Part shown: positions 25,693-36,474 of the stretch, one piece after another | Layout: every line of letters starts with the position of its first letter | Numbering within the stretch: position 1 is the stretch's first letter | From: Dehalococcoidia bacterium | Lineage (GTDB): Bacteria > Chloroflexota > Dehalococcoidia > GIF9 > AB-539-J10 | Direction of reading: 5' to 3' | DNA: 42,774 bases | Assembly: GCA_030665785.1 (NCBI GenBank) | Contig: DAOUZA010000004.1 | Location: 1-42,774 of the forward strand | Notes under the pieces: model-generated | What the model saw: the letters and a program-made list of their open reading frames with translations, nothing else | What the model was told of the DNA's origin: nothing | Databases searched by the model: none | Program-made: the position numbers and the translations under genes

Positions 25693-27216
25693 TCAGTGCC
25701 TGAAATGGCGAATACCGGTAAACGCCATAGCAACATTACACTTGTTAGCCAATTCGATTACCTCTTTATCTCTTATCGAGCCACCAGGCTGAATAATAGC
25801 GGTAACTCCTCCCTGGATTGCCAATTCAGGACCATCGGTAAACGGGAAAAAAGCATCGGACGCAAGAACGCTTCCCTTGGCTCTATCACCAGCTCTTTTC
25901 ATAGCCAGCTCAACGCTCACTACACGGCTTGGCTGCCCCGTTCCCATTCCCAATAGTGTTTTGTCCTTAGCAACAACTATGGCATTGGATTTTATCCCCT
26001 TTACCGCTTTCCAGGCAAAGAACAAATCTGAGAGTTCCTCTCTTGTTGGCTCGCGATTGGTAACCGAGCGAGGCTGGAACTCCTCCTCAGCCAGGAAATC
26101 CATTGTTTGTACCAGGAAGCTACCACCAACATAGCGGAAATCAAGCTGTTTCTGGTCCGTTTCCAACATGGGCACTTTAACCAGACGCAAGCTCTTTTTC
26201 CGTCCCAATAACTCCAGCGCTTCTGCAGCGTAATCTGGAGCCAGTATAGCGTCATAATGAGTTTTGTTTATCTCCTCGGCAGTAGTCAAATCTATAGCTC
26301 GATTGGCAGCGACCACGCCACCAAAGGCAGCCAGAGGGTCTCCAGATAGAGCCCTTCGGTAAGCCTCAGCTAAATCATCGTTGCTAGCAAGTCCACAGGA
26401 GTTGGTATGCTTCATCACGGCTATAGTGGGTTCAGAGAAGTTCCCAAGTATGTTCAAGGCAGCATTGAAATCGAGCAAATTATTAAACGAAACTTCAGGG
26501 CCGCTAAGATGCTCTAAAAAAGCTAAACCAGCCTCTCTCCGCCTTACATTCTGCTCAGTATAGAAAACAGCCTTCTGGTGTGGGTTTTCGCCGTAACGAA
26601 GCTGGTAAGCTCTCTTCAAGGCGATGGTCATCTGCTCCGGAAAAGTTTCTTCATTGAGGTATTGAGCGATGGCGGTATCGTAGATAGCGACATGCTGAAA
26701 GGCTTTCTGAGCCAGCCGTTTCCGTTCCCTTAAATCTACATTGCCCTGATGCAGCCTGGATAAAACAGGTTCATAATCCTCGGGGTCAATTACCACCAGG
26801 ACGGAGGGGAAATTTTTGGCTGCCGAGCGAATCATAGTCGGTCCGCCAATATCAATATTCTCCAGCGCCTCGTCCAAAGAAACATCACCGCGGGTTACCG
26901 TCTCAACGAAGGGATACAAATTTACCACCACGATATCAATAGCCTCGATTTGATTCTTAGCTAATTCAGCCAGATGTTGAGGCAAATCACGCCTGGCGAG
27001 AATTCCACCGTGAACTGCAGGATGCAAAGTTTTCACCCTACCATCGAGAATTTCAGGGAAGCCGGTAAGTTCGGAAATACCATGGACCTTTATCCCGGCA
27101 GCCTCCAGCGATTTCTTCGTCCCCCCGGTGCTGAATATCTCAATGCCCAGTTCTTGTAAGCCTCGGGCGAAATCAGCTATTCTTGTCTTATCCGAAACGC
27201 TAATAATGGCGCGCAT
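25693..27216 (-). CDS. purH: AICAR transformylase / IMP cyclohydrolase
   Basis: 507 aa; MRAIISVSDKT, STGGT, LDGRVKTLHP, LRYGENPHQKA. Confidence 0.97.
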   Translation of the reverse strand: MRAIISVSDKTRIADFARGLQELGIEIFSTGGTKKSLEAAGIKVHGISELTGFPEILDGRVKTLHPAVHGGILARRDLPQHLAELAKNQIEAIDIVVVNLYPFVETVTRGDVSLDEALENIDIGGPTMIRSAAKNFPSVLVVIDPEDYEPVLSRLHQGNVDLRERKRLAQKAFQHVAIYDTAIAQYLNEETFPEQMTIALKRAYQLRYGENPHQKAVFYTEQNVRRREAGLAFLEHLSGPEVSFNNLLDFNAALNILGNFSEPTIAVMKHTNSCGLASNDDLAEAYRRALSGDPLAAFGGVVAANRAIDLTTAEEINKTHYDAILAPDYAAEALELLGRKKSLRLVKVPMLETDQKQLDFRYVGGSFLVQTMDFLAEEEFQPRSVTNREPTREELSDLFFAWKAVKGIKSNAIVVAKDKTLLGMGTGQPSRVVSVELAMKRAGDRAKGSVLASDAFFPFTDGPELAIQGGVTAIIQPGGSIRDKEVIELANKCNVAMAFTGIRHFRH

Positions 27217-27226
27217 AAACCCTCCA

Positions 27227-28249
27227 TCAATCTATCCTTATCCTTTCTTCTCTTACTGCATTAACTATTTCACCAATGGCTTTAGCCTGGGGCAAAACTT
27301 CGATAATTTTTGGTGCGTCCTGGCTGGTGCAGATAACCACCATGCCTATCCCCATATTAAATACCCGATACATCTCCGCTTCGTCAACATTCCCTTGCTG
27401 TTGAACAAGTTTAAAGATAGGGGGTATATCCCAGGAACTTTTACGAATATGAGCAGCAAGCCCTTCGGGCAAGGTGCGTGGTATATTTCCCTCAAATCCA
27501 CCACCAGTAATATGAGCCAATCCCTTAATTAATGGCAGAGCTGGCTTGAGTTCACGGTAGTAACAGCGATGCGGCATCAATAATTCCTCTCCTAGTGTTT
27601 TCCCTAACTGAGGATAAAATTTATGTAAACAGGAGGGGTCATCATCTATTCCGAAAACTCGCCGCACTAATGAATAGCCGTTGGTATGTAATCCAGATGA
27701 AGGCAAACCAAGCATTATGTCACCTGAAGTTATGGAGCCGCCATCAATGATATTTTTCTTTTCTACCACTCCAACGATAAAGCCCACTAAATCATAAGTC
27801 CCTTGGGAATAAATACCAGGCATCTCGGCAGTTTCACCACCAACGAGAGAGCAGTTAACTTCCCTACAGGCACGAACTATGCCGGTAACAACGCTTTTTA
27901 CCTGTTCAGGCTTCAGCTTATCCATGGCGATATAATCCAGGAAGAAAAGTGGGGAAGCACCACAACAAAGAATATCGTTAACACAATGATTAACGATATC
28001 GATGCCTACAGTGTCATTTTTAGCTAATAAAGAAGCGATTTTGAGCTTAGTGCCTACCCCATCAACACTGGAGACCAATATCGGCTCTTCATATCCTTTG
28101 AGCTGGAACATGCTACCAAAAGAACCAAGATTCAACACTTGAGGGGAAATAGTAGATTTAACTTGCTTGGCGATTAGCTTCTTTATCTCATTAGCTGTCT
28201 CGATATTAACCCCAGCAAGAGCGTAAGTCTGCTTATCTTTGGCTTGCAA
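27227..28249 (-). CDS. purM: Phosphoribosylformylglycinamidine cyclo-ligase
   Basis: 340 aa; VSSVDGVGTKLKIA, LVGGETAEMPGIY, HITGGGFEGNIPR. Confidence 0.96.
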   Translation of the reverse strand: MQAKDKQTYALAGVNIETANEIKKLIAKQVKSTISPQVLNLGSFGSMFQLKGYEEPILVSSVDGVGTKLKIASLLAKNDTVGIDIVNHCVNDILCCGASPLFFLDYIAMDKLKPEQVKSVVTGIVRACREVNCSLVGGETAEMPGIYSQGTYDLVGFIVGVVEKKNIIDGGSITSGDIMLGLPSSGLHTNGYSLVRRVFGIDDDPSCLHKFYPQLGKTLGEELLMPHRCYYRELKPALPLIKGLAHITGGGFEGNIPRTLPEGLAAHIRKSSWDIPPIFKLVQQQGNVDEAEMYRVFNMGIGMVVICTSQDAPKIIEVLPQAKAIGEIVNAVREERIRID

Positions 28250-29648
28250 CCATTTCCTCTTTAAATTTTGCTTCCAAGGCTAGCTTATCCATTCCCATTT
28301 GCACCGGGATAGGATAGTCGCCGGTAAAGCAAGCAAGACAGAAGATATCCTTGGGCAGGGCAACAGCTTTAATTAAGCCATCAAGACTGAGATAGCCAAG
28401 CGAATCAGCACCAAGGTAATCCCTGATTTCGGGGACACTCTTTTGAGCGGCAATGAGCTCCCACTCCCGTGCCATATCCACTCCTAAAAAGCAAGGGTGG
28501 CGAATAGGAGGAGCACAAATACGAAGGTGAATTTCCCTGGCACCAGCTTTCCTGAGCAAACTGACCACGTGTGGGGTAGTAGTGCCACGCACAATGCTAT
28601 CATCAACAACAACCAGACGTTTCCCGCTAATAATCTCAGCAAGAGGATTGAATTTTAGTTGAACTCCGAGTTCCCGTAATCTTTGGTCAGGTTCAATGAA
28701 AGTGCGCCCTACATAACGGTTTTTCATTACTCCTTCACAAAATGGGATACCTGAAGCATTAGCGTAGCCACTGCCAGCAGCGGTAGCAGAATCGGGAACA
28801 CCCATAACAAGGTCAGCATCAACTGGATACTCCTGAACTAGCATCTCCCCCATGGCTTGCCTTGCTTTGTAGAGCAACCTGCCTTCAATGATGCTGTCGG
28901 GACGAGCAAAATAAATATACTCGAAGATACATAGCGCCTTTCTGCTGCCTTCCTTCTTGAAGCTTTTCATCCCGTCTCGATCAATAATCACAATTTCACC
29001 AGGTTCTATATCCCTTAAAAATTGCGCCCCTATATGGTCTAAAGCGCAGCTCTCCGAGGCAATAACCCAGTCACCATCAATGGTGCCTAAACAAAGGGGG
29101 CGCACGCCCATAGGGTCACGAACTCCCATAAGGGCATCCGGAGTCATAATCGTTAAAGAGTAAGCTCCTTGAAGACGTGCCATAGCATGCCTGAGCTTTT
29201 CCTCCCAATTTTTGCCCGGGGAGGCTAAAATCAGATTGCCAATTACTTCTGAATCAGTGAAGGTATTGAAGCCATAACCACTTCCCCGAAGTTCATCATA
29301 AAGAGGCTCAGTATTGAGGATATTGCCATTATGGGCTAAAGCAAGCGTCAATTTTTCTGTTTTTACAATGATAGGTTGAGCATTGGCTGGTTGGCTGGAA
29401 CCGGTGGTGGAATAGCGGTTATGCCCAATGCCAATATAGCCTTTAAGTCGGGCAAGGTCATCTTCGGTGAAGACCTGGGAAACCAGCCCCATTTTCTTAT
29501 GTATTATTATTTCGTGTCCATCGCTAACAGCGATGCCAGCACTTTCCTGCCCACGATGCTGAAGAGCAAAAAGAGCGAAAAAGATAAGCCGAGCTATATC
29601 TACCTGTGAAGAATAAACCCCAAAGACGCCACAACTTTCATGTAGCAA
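28233..29648 (-). CDS. purF: Amidophosphoribosyltransferase
   Basis: 471 aa; CGVFGVYSS, LQHRGQESAGI, VVVDDSIVRGTT. Confidence 0.97.
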   Translation of the reverse strand: MLHESCGVFGVYSSQVDIARLIFFALFALQHRGQESAGIAVSDGHEIIIHKKMGLVSQVFTEDDLARLKGYIGIGHNRYSTTGSSQPANAQPIIVKTEKLTLALAHNGNILNTEPLYDELRGSGYGFNTFTDSEVIGNLILASPGKNWEEKLRHAMARLQGAYSLTIMTPDALMGVRDPMGVRPLCLGTIDGDWVIASESCALDHIGAQFLRDIEPGEIVIIDRDGMKSFKKEGSRKALCIFEYIYFARPDSIIEGRLLYKARQAMGEMLVQEYPVDADLVMGVPDSATAAGSGYANASGIPFCEGVMKNRYVGRTFIEPDQRLRELGVQLKFNPLAEIISGKRLVVVDDSIVRGTTTPHVVSLLRKAGAREIHLRICAPPIRHPCFLGVDMAREWELIAAQKSVPEIRDYLGADSLGYLSLDGLIKAVALPKDIFCLACFTGDYPIPVQMGMDKLALEAKFKEEMVASQR

Positions 29649-29824
29649 AATCGTCTTCCTCAGCTAAATTATAATTGCCTTTATCCCCTCTAGTCAATCC
29701 ACCAAGATAGCTGCTGAATCCCGCCTTTGAAAAACTTGTTGCTCTTGACATTTGTATTTCGTATAATAACGTTTTATATTTTGATACTCTGATACAATGA
29801 GTTAATATTTGCAAGGAAGTGTAA

Positions 29825-30091
29825 ATGGCAACGAAAGAAACGAAAGAGAAAATTATCACACAATTTAAACGTAAAGAGGATGATACCGGCTCTGCAGAAG
29901 TCCAGGTAGCGTTGCTTACCGAAAGGATAAAAGAACTAACAGAGCATCTCCAGGCGCATATTAATGACCAACATTCCCGACGTGCCCTTCTTAAATTAAT
30001 CGGACAACGCAAAAGGCTATTAACGTATCTTAGCAAGACAAACCCTGAACGATATCACTCTCTCATCGCTGAGCTAGGTTTAAGGAAATAA
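29825..30091 (+). CDS. rpsO: 30S ribosomal protein S15
   Basis: 88 aa; [36 protein letters not shown]. Confidence 0.97.
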   Translation: MATKETKEKIITQFKRKEDDTGSAEVQVALLTERIKELTEHLQAHINDQHSRRALLKLIGQRKRLLTYLSKTNPERYHSLIAELGLRK

Positions 30092-30092
30092 C

Positions 30093-32279
30093 GTGCCTTA
30101 TACAGTAAAACAGGTAATAGCAGACAGGAATCTCATCATTGAATCGGGAAAGCTCGCTCAACAAGCTGATAGCTCTATTACCGTTCGCTATGGAAATACC
30201 GTTACTCTGGTTACTGTTTGCGCTAAAAACGAACCAGAAGAAAACAAATTAGATTTTATACCCTTGACAGTAGATTATGAAGAAAAGCTTTACGCCGCTG
30301 GTAAAATACCAGGTAGTTTTTTCAGACGAGAAGGTAGGCCCAGCGAGGAGGCAATATTAAATAGTCGGCTTATTGACCGCTCCATACGCCCGCTTCTTTC
30401 CAAAGATTTTAACCACCAGGTGCAGGTCATCGCTGCAGTGCTCTCCGCGGATAGGGAAAACAATCCCAATACCTGCGCTCTCATTGGCACTTCAGCAGCC
30501 TTAACTATTTCAGACATCCCCTTTTATAAACCAATCTCAGGAGTCCATGTTGGCTATATAGATAATAATATGATATTGAACCCTACATTTACCCAGGTTG
30601 AGGACAGCTTGTTTGATGTGATTGTTGTCAGTAGTAAAGATGCAATAGTAATGGTGGAAGCAGGTGCCAAGGAGGCTCCTGAAGACCTTATAATGGAGGC
30701 GATTAAATTTGGGCATGAAGCTAACCAAGAGATTATCAAGCTCCAGGAAGAGCTGGCGCAGGCTTGCGGCAAGCCAAAGATAGAACCCGAGACAAGGGAA
30801 GTTGCCCCTGAATTATTAACTCAGGTTTCCCTATTGAGTGAGGACAGATTAAGTCAAATTTTGGAGCAAACGAAGGAAAAAACACAACGAGAACAAGCTC
30901 TAACCCAGATAAAAGAAGAATTAAAACAAAAATTAATTGATTCCTTCTCCGAGAAGGAAATCAACTTAGCTTTTGAAACCGAGCTCAGCACAATGGTAAG
31001 AAAAACTATCCTGGATAAAAAACAACACTTAGATGGTCGCCAGGCTGACCAGATCCGCCCTATCAGCAGTGAAGTCAGTCTTCTGCCACGCACTCATGGT
31101 TCAGCATTATTTACTCGAGGAGCAACACAGGTATTAACAGTCACTACCCTGGGCTCCGTTGGGCAGGAACAACTATTGGATGGTCTGGGGTTAGAGGAAA
31201 CCAAGCGATTCCTGCATCACTATAACTTCCCTCCATTCTCCACAGGAGAGGTAAAGCGGGTAGGTACACCGGGAAGGCGAGAAATTGGACATGGCGCTCT
31301 GGTAGAACGAGCCATCGCACCGATACTACCTAAAGAAGAAGATTTTTATTATACTATTCGTTTAGTTTCCGAGGTTCTCAGCTCTAGCGGGAGTACCTCC
31401 ATGGCAAGTGCTTGCGCCTCATCTCTATCACTAATGGATGCCGGCGTGCCCATTAAAGCGCCCGTAGCTGGAATAGCCATGGGACTCATTACTGGCGAAA
31501 ATCAATACGTCCTGCTAACTGATATAGAGGGGATAGAAGATGCCTATGGCGATATGGATTTCAAAGTTGCCGGCACAGCTGAAGGAATCACCGCATTACA
31601 ACTTGATATCAAACTTAAGGGGATAGAACATCATATTCTGTCCGAGGCATTGGAACGAGCACGACAGGCTCGCCTGGAAATACTAACCAAGATGCACGAG
31701 ACGCTGAGTGCCAGTCGCTCCGAACTTAGTCCATATGCCCCAAGGATGCACCAGATGACCATCGACCCAAGCAAGATTGGTAGCGTCATTGGCACTGGAG
31801 GCAGAACCATCAGGTCTATTATCGAGGAGACCAAGGCAACCATAGATATTAAGAACGATGGCACTGTGCTTATTGGTTCTCTTAGCGAAGAGGCAGCCCT
31901 AAAAGCAATGGACAGGATTAAGAGTTTAACCCAGGAAATAAAGGTGGATGAGATATATACTGGCAAAGTAACCCGGGTGTTGAACTTCGGGGCTATGGTG
32001 GAAATTACGCCTGGTAAAGAGGGATTGGTGCATGTTAGCGAACTTGCTTCTCACTATGTCCCCAGCGTAGAGGATGTGGTTAAGGTTGGCGACGAGATAA
32101 CGGTCAAGGTAATTCAAATTGATGATTCAGGTAGGATAAATCTATCCCATAAAGCGGTGCTCCAAGGACCTTCCCAATCACCCGACAGTAGGACAAAATC
32201 CCCTTCACCCTCAAAACGATATGGGCAAAGAGAACCGAGGCAACACTATTCCGGGCGGCACGAAAAGGATAATATATAA
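30093..32279 (+). CDS. pnp: Polyribonucleotide nucleotidyltransferase
   Basis: 728 aa, GTG start; FFRREGRPSEEAIL, KH domain IGSVIGTGGRTIRSI, S1 domain. Confidence 0.97.
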   Translation: MPYTVKQVIADRNLIIESGKLAQQADSSITVRYGNTVTLVTVCAKNEPEENKLDFIPLTVDYEEKLYAAGKIPGSFFRREGRPSEEAILNSRLIDRSIRPLLSKDFNHQVQVIAAVLSADRENNPNTCALIGTSAALTISDIPFYKPISGVHVGYIDNNMILNPTFTQVEDSLFDVIVVSSKDAIVMVEAGAKEAPEDLIMEAIKFGHEANQEIIKLQEELAQACGKPKIEPETREVAPELLTQVSLLSEDRLSQILEQTKEKTQREQALTQIKEELKQKLIDSFSEKEINLAFETELSTMVRKTILDKKQHLDGRQADQIRPISSEVSLLPRTHGSALFTRGATQVLTVTTLGSVGQEQLLDGLGLEETKRFLHHYNFPPFSTGEVKRVGTPGRREIGHGALVERAIAPILPKEEDFYYTIRLVSEVLSSSGSTSMASACASSLSLMDAGVPIKAPVAGIAMGLITGENQYVLLTDIEGIEDAYGDMDFKVAGTAEGITALQLDIKLKGIEHHILSEALERARQARLEILTKMHETLSASRSELSPYAPRMHQMTIDPSKIGSVIGTGGRTIRSIIEETKATIDIKNDGTVLIGSLSEEAALKAMDRIKSLTQEIKVDEIYTGKVTRVLNFGAMVEITPGKEGLVHVSELASHYVPSVEDVVKVGDEITVKVIQIDDSGRINLSHKAVLQGPSQSPDSRTKSPSPSKRYGQREPRQHYSGRHEKDNI

Positions 32280-32312
32280 TCTGGTGAAATAAAGCATTAG
32301 TAAGGTAAGAAA

Positions 32313-33107
32313 ATGGAACCAATAAGAGTGGTAGTCAACGGTGCTCTGGGTAGGATGGGACAGGAGGTAATTAACGCTATCGCCAAACAGGATAACATAG
32401 CGCTAGTAGGCGCTGTAGAGAAAGAGGTAACTCAAAAGTATCTTCCTATAGTTGACATGGTGGTGCATTTTTCGGTTGATCTGGATTCTCTTTTGGAGGT
32501 ATGTGATGCCAATGTCGTGGTAGATTTCACCACCGCCGAAGCATCCATGGCAGCAGCCCGTATTGCTGCTAAAAGAAAGGTTAATTTAGTTATCGGCACC
32601 ACCGGGCTCTCAGAAGAAAACATCGCCGAAATTGACCAGTTATGCCAGAGTTATGACATCGGGGCGGTTGTGGTGCCTAATTTCTCCTTATCAGCTGCTG
32701 TTTTAATCAAGTTAGCAGAACTGGCTGCCAGGTTTTTCGACCACGCTGAAATTATCGAAATGCATCATGATAAAAAAACCGATGCCCCTTCGGGAACAGC
32801 GATAAATACGGCAAAGGCTATGTTGAACGCACATGGTAAACCTTTCATCTACCCAGAAACAAAAACAGAGATAATTCCTGGTACCAGAGGAGGACAAATA
32901 GAAGGCATAGCCATTCATAGCTTGAGGTCACCAGGGTTTATGGCGGGGCAGGAGGTTATATTCAGCGGAGAGGGACAAACATTAAGTCTGCGTATTGAGA
33001 CGATAAGTCGTGAGGCATATATGCCAGGCGTCATCCTTGCCATCAAAGAAGTAGTAAAGCGAAAAGAATTAATTTACGGCTTAGATTCGTTGCTAGAAAA
33101 ACTGTAA
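32313..33107 (+). CDS. dapB: 4-hydroxy-tetrahydrodipicolinate reductase
   Basis: 264 aa; VNGALGRMGQEV, EMHHDKKTDAPSGTA. Confidence 0.96.
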   Translation: MEPIRVVVNGALGRMGQEVINAIAKQDNIALVGAVEKEVTQKYLPIVDMVVHFSVDLDSLLEVCDANVVVDFTTAEASMAAARIAAKRKVNLVIGTTGLSEENIAEIDQLCQSYDIGAVVVPNFSLSAAVLIKLAELAARFFDHAEIIEMHHDKKTDAPSGTAINTAKAMLNAHGKPFIYPETKTEIIPGTRGGQIEGIAIHSLRSPGFMAGQEVIFSGEGQTLSLRIETISREAYMPGVILAIKEVVKRKELIYGLDSLLEKL

Positions 33108-33118
33108 GGGGCTTTATT

Positions 33119-34156
33119 ATGGAAGGATTCAATATAGCTGTTGTAGGTGCAACAGGGCTTGTGGGACAGGAATTTATCAATATACTCGAACAACGAAAGT
33201 TTCCCGTGGGCGAATTGCGCCCCTTAGCCTCTGAGCGCTCGAGTGGCACGGAGATTTTCTTTCGCCATCGTCAAGTCGAGGTGCAGGAGGCTGCCTCAGA
33301 GACTTTTCGTGATATCAATATTGCCTTTTTCTCCGCTGGCACCGATGTTAGCCGACAGCTATGCCCTATAGCTGCTAAAGCTGGGGCGGTAGTCATCGAT
33401 AATAGCGCTGCTTTTAGGTTGGAGCCTTCAGTCCCCCTGGTAGTCCCTGAGGTAAATCCTGAGGATATAAATCAGCATAACGGGATAATCGCCAATCCAA
33501 ATTGTTCCACGATTCAGCTGGTAGTGGCTCTCTATCCGCTCCATAAAGTTAACCCGATAAAACGAGTCATCGTAAGCACCTACCAATCGGTATCGGGGGC
33601 CGGCTTCGCCGCTACAAATGAACTAACCAGGGAAACAAAGCTAGTCTTAGAGGGTCGTAGTGTATGCCCCCACGCCTTTGCTCACCAAATAGCATTTAAT
33701 GTTCTCCCCGAAATAGATGTCTTCCTGGATAATGGCTACACTAAAGAAGAATGGAAGATGACGGAGGAAACACGAAAAATAATGCATGCAAAGGATATAG
33801 TTATCTCAGCCACTTGTGTCAGGGTCCCTGTCTGGTTTGGGCATAGCGAAGCAGTGAATGTGGAATTTACTTCACCTATCTCTGCCAAAGAAGCAAGGAA
33901 AATACTAACCCGCTCACCTGGAATCAGTGTGCTCGATGACCCCAGCGTTAGTCATTATCCATATCCTTGGGCAGCAGCAGGGTCAAACCATGTATTTGTA
34001 GGCAGAATTCGAGAAGATATTTCCTGCCCTAATGGTCTGGTCATGTGGATAGTGGCTGACAATTTACGCAAGGGAGCTGCTTTGAATGCTGTTCAGATTG
34101 CTGAAGAAGGGATAAACAGAGGATGGATAGCGTCTAAAAGGAGCATAGCGGCTTAA
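33119..34156 (+). CDS. asd: Aspartate-semialdehyde dehydrogenase
   Basis: 345 aa; VVGATGLVGQEF, IIANPNCSTIQLVVAL. Confidence 0.96.
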   Translation: MEGFNIAVVGATGLVGQEFINILEQRKFPVGELRPLASERSSGTEIFFRHRQVEVQEAASETFRDINIAFFSAGTDVSRQLCPIAAKAGAVVIDNSAAFRLEPSVPLVVPEVNPEDINQHNGIIANPNCSTIQLVVALYPLHKVNPIKRVIVSTYQSVSGAGFAATNELTRETKLVLEGRSVCPHAFAHQIAFNVLPEIDVFLDNGYTKEEWKMTEETRKIMHAKDIVISATCVRVPVWFGHSEAVNVEFTSPISAKEARKILTRSPGISVLDDPSVSHYPYPWAAAGSNHVFVGRIREDISCPNGLVMWIVADNLRKGAALNAVQIAEEGINRGWIASKRSIAA

Positions 34157-35083
34157 ATGAATAATCCCGGGCGCTTACTTACCGCGATGATCACTCCTTT
34201 CACTGCTGAGGAAAAGGTTGATTATCAGCAAGCTCGGAATTTGGCTCAAGCTTTGCTTGATTCTGGCAGCGATGGAGTAGTGGTCTCTGGCACCACTGGC
34301 GAATCTCCCACCCTCTCTACTGAGGAGAAACTCCGCCTTTTTGCCGAGGTTAAATCGCAGATAGTTAACAAGGGGACAATTGCCGCTGGTACCGGTAGCT
34401 ACAACACCAGGGAAAGCCAACAACTAACCAAGGAGGCTGAAAAAATCGGCGTCGATGCTTGTCTGCTCGTAGTTCCTTACTACAATCGACCAACTCAGCA
34501 AGGTTTATTCGAACATTTCAAAGCTATAGCTTCAGCTACCACTTTGCCCTGCATCCTTTATAACGTTCCTTCTCGCACCGTTACCAACATCACCGCTGAT
34601 ACCGTAATCAAGCTAAGCCAGATTGACAATATTGTCGGTATAAAGGAAGCTAGTGGCAATCTTAGTCAGGTTGCCAAGATTATCCAGGGAACGAAAGACG
34701 ATTTCCTGGTTTACAGTGGTAACGATAGCGATACCCTTTCTATACTAACCTTGGGAGGATACGGCGTTATCAGCGTTGCCTCTCATCTGGTGGGAAACCA
34801 GATAAGGGAAATGATGGAAAAATTCCTGAACGGCAGCAACAAAGAAGCAGCTAGTATCCACCGAAATTTACTGCCTTTAATAGAAGCTTTGTTCATTGTT
34901 TCCAACCCTGTGCCGGTTAAATATGCCTTGAATTACCTGGGGTTTCCCGTAGGCAAGCCACGATTGCCTCTTGTCGAGCCAGATAAAAAAACAGCCGAGA
35001 TTATTCAAGCAACTTTGAAAAATTACAAAATCGACCTGCCTATAACCAAAATTAAATCACAAGCACTAAAATCTAAATCCTAA
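34157..35083 (+). CDS. dapA: 4-hydroxy-tetrahydrodipicolinate synthase
   Basis: 308 aa; VVSGTTGESPTLS, LYNVPSRT, GIKEASGN. Confidence 0.96.
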   Translation: MNNPGRLLTAMITPFTAEEKVDYQQARNLAQALLDSGSDGVVVSGTTGESPTLSTEEKLRLFAEVKSQIVNKGTIAAGTGSYNTRESQQLTKEAEKIGVDACLLVVPYYNRPTQQGLFEHFKAIASATTLPCILYNVPSRTVTNITADTVIKLSQIDNIVGIKEASGNLSQVAKIIQGTKDDFLVYSGNDSDTLSILTLGGYGVISVASHLVGNQIREMMEKFLNGSNKEAASIHRNLLPLIEALFIVSNPVPVKYALNYLGFPVGKPRLPLVEPDKKTAEIIQATLKNYKIDLPITKIKSQALKSKS

Positions 35084-35180
35084 ACAAATCCCAATATCCA
35101 AATTCAAGACTGAATTTAGTAGCTATCAGCCTTCAGCTGACCGCTGACCGCTCTTTTACATTGTTTAGTATTTAGAATTC
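35066..35180. repeat. Imperfect palindromic dispersed repeat, copy 2 (inverted relative to copy 1)
   Basis: Reverse complement GAATTCTAAATACTAAACAATG...GTCAGCTGAAGGCTGATAGCTACTAAATTCAG matches 8186..8290. Confidence 0.8.
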
Positions 35181-36464
35181 CAAGAAGGTAGGCCTCACCC
35201 TTATCATTTGCTCCCGCTTTGAACCCACGGAAACCAAACTGATAGGGCAACAAAGAAGTTCCTCGAGCCTGGTTAGATAACGGCGAGCTTCTGAAGGAAG
35301 TTGTGCCAAGTCATCGATTGCGTCAACTGGTTCCTTCCAACCAGACAGCTCTTCATAGATAGGCTGGCATTCCTCCAACGTGGCGATGTCACCGGGAAAG
35401 TAATCCAGTATTTCGCCACCAAGCTTATAAGCAGTGCATATTTTAATGGAAGGAAAACCGTCAAAGGTATCAAGGTGAGTTAAAGCCAGTTCAGTAAAGC
35501 CATTTACCTCGACGCTAAACTTGCCAGCTACAGCATCGAACCAACCACACCGCCTCGGTCTCCCTGTGGTAGCACCATATTCATGAGCTTTTCTTCGTAT
35601 TAATTCCCCGACTTCGTCTTTTAGCTCAGTAGGCATAGGACCACTGCCAACCCTGGTAATATAGGCTTTGAACACACCAACAATGTGGTTGATTTCCCGG
35701 GGACTTATTCCTAATCCTGGAGACCCTCCCCCAGCCAATGGCGAAGACGAGGTAACATAAGGATATGTGCCGAAATCAGGGTCAAGCAATGTCCCCTGCG
35801 CACCTTCCAACAAAACCAGCTCATTATTCCTAATCGCCTCCCGAATTATGGAACCAGTATCTCGAATAAAAGGATGCAACTTATCCCCGTAATGGCAATA
35901 TTGCTCAAATACCTCATCCACCGACAATGGTGACTTTCCGTACACCTTGCAAAGAATAGCGTTTTTAAGTTCCAGGATTGAGCTTAGACGGTCCCGAAAG
36001 GCATCTTTATTTAGCAAGTCTCCAGTGCGTATTCCCATACGTGCTATTTTGTCACTGAATGCAGGCCCAATTCCCCTGCGTGTAGTGCCCAGAGCCTTGC
36101 CACCACGTCTTTCCTCCTCCAAACCGTCAAGAAGAATATGATAGGGCATGATAAGGTGAGCACGGTCACTTATGAAAAGACGGCTGGTATCGACACCATG
36201 TTTTTGAAGATTGTCTATTTCTTCAAGAAGAATTGGGGGATTAATCACCACACCATTGCCCACGATGCAAGTTGTATGGGGACGAAAAATCCCTGAAGGT
36301 ACAAGATGCAGCCGAAACTCGCCGTAGGGATTAATTATGGTGTGCCCGGCATTATCACCCCCCGAGAAACGAGCCACCACTTCTGCTTTCTCAGCGAGGA
36401 AATCAACCATCCTCCCTTTTCCTTCATCACCCCACTGCCCTCCCACAATGGCAACAACAGGCAT
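35172..36464 (-). CDS. purA: Adenylosuccinate synthase
   Basis: 430 aa; GGQWGDEGKGRMVD, GGDNAGHTI, TTGRPRRCGWFDAV. Confidence 0.97.
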   Translation of the reverse strand: MPVVAIVGGQWGDEGKGRMVDFLAEKAEVVARFSGGDNAGHTIINPYGEFRLHLVPSGIFRPHTTCIVGNGVVINPPILLEEIDNLQKHGVDTSRLFISDRAHLIMPYHILLDGLEEERRGGKALGTTRRGIGPAFSDKIARMGIRTGDLLNKDAFRDRLSSILELKNAILCKVYGKSPLSVDEVFEQYCHYGDKLHPFIRDTGSIIREAIRNNELVLLEGAQGTLLDPDFGTYPYVTSSSPLAGGGSPGLGISPREINHIVGVFKAYITRVGSGPMPTELKDEVGELIRRKAHEYGATTGRPRRCGWFDAVAGKFSVEVNGFTELALTHLDTFDGFPSIKICTAYKLGGEILDYFPGDIATLEECQPIYEELSGWKEPVDAIDDLAQLPSEARRYLTRLEELLCCPISLVSVGSKREQMIRVRPTFLEF

Positions 36465-36474
36465 TTAAGTACCT

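Noticed and set aside
29740-29770. TTGACA...TATAAT promoter for rpsO
   Set aside because: Both hexamers are present but separated by only 11 bp, too close for a standard sigma-70 promoter.
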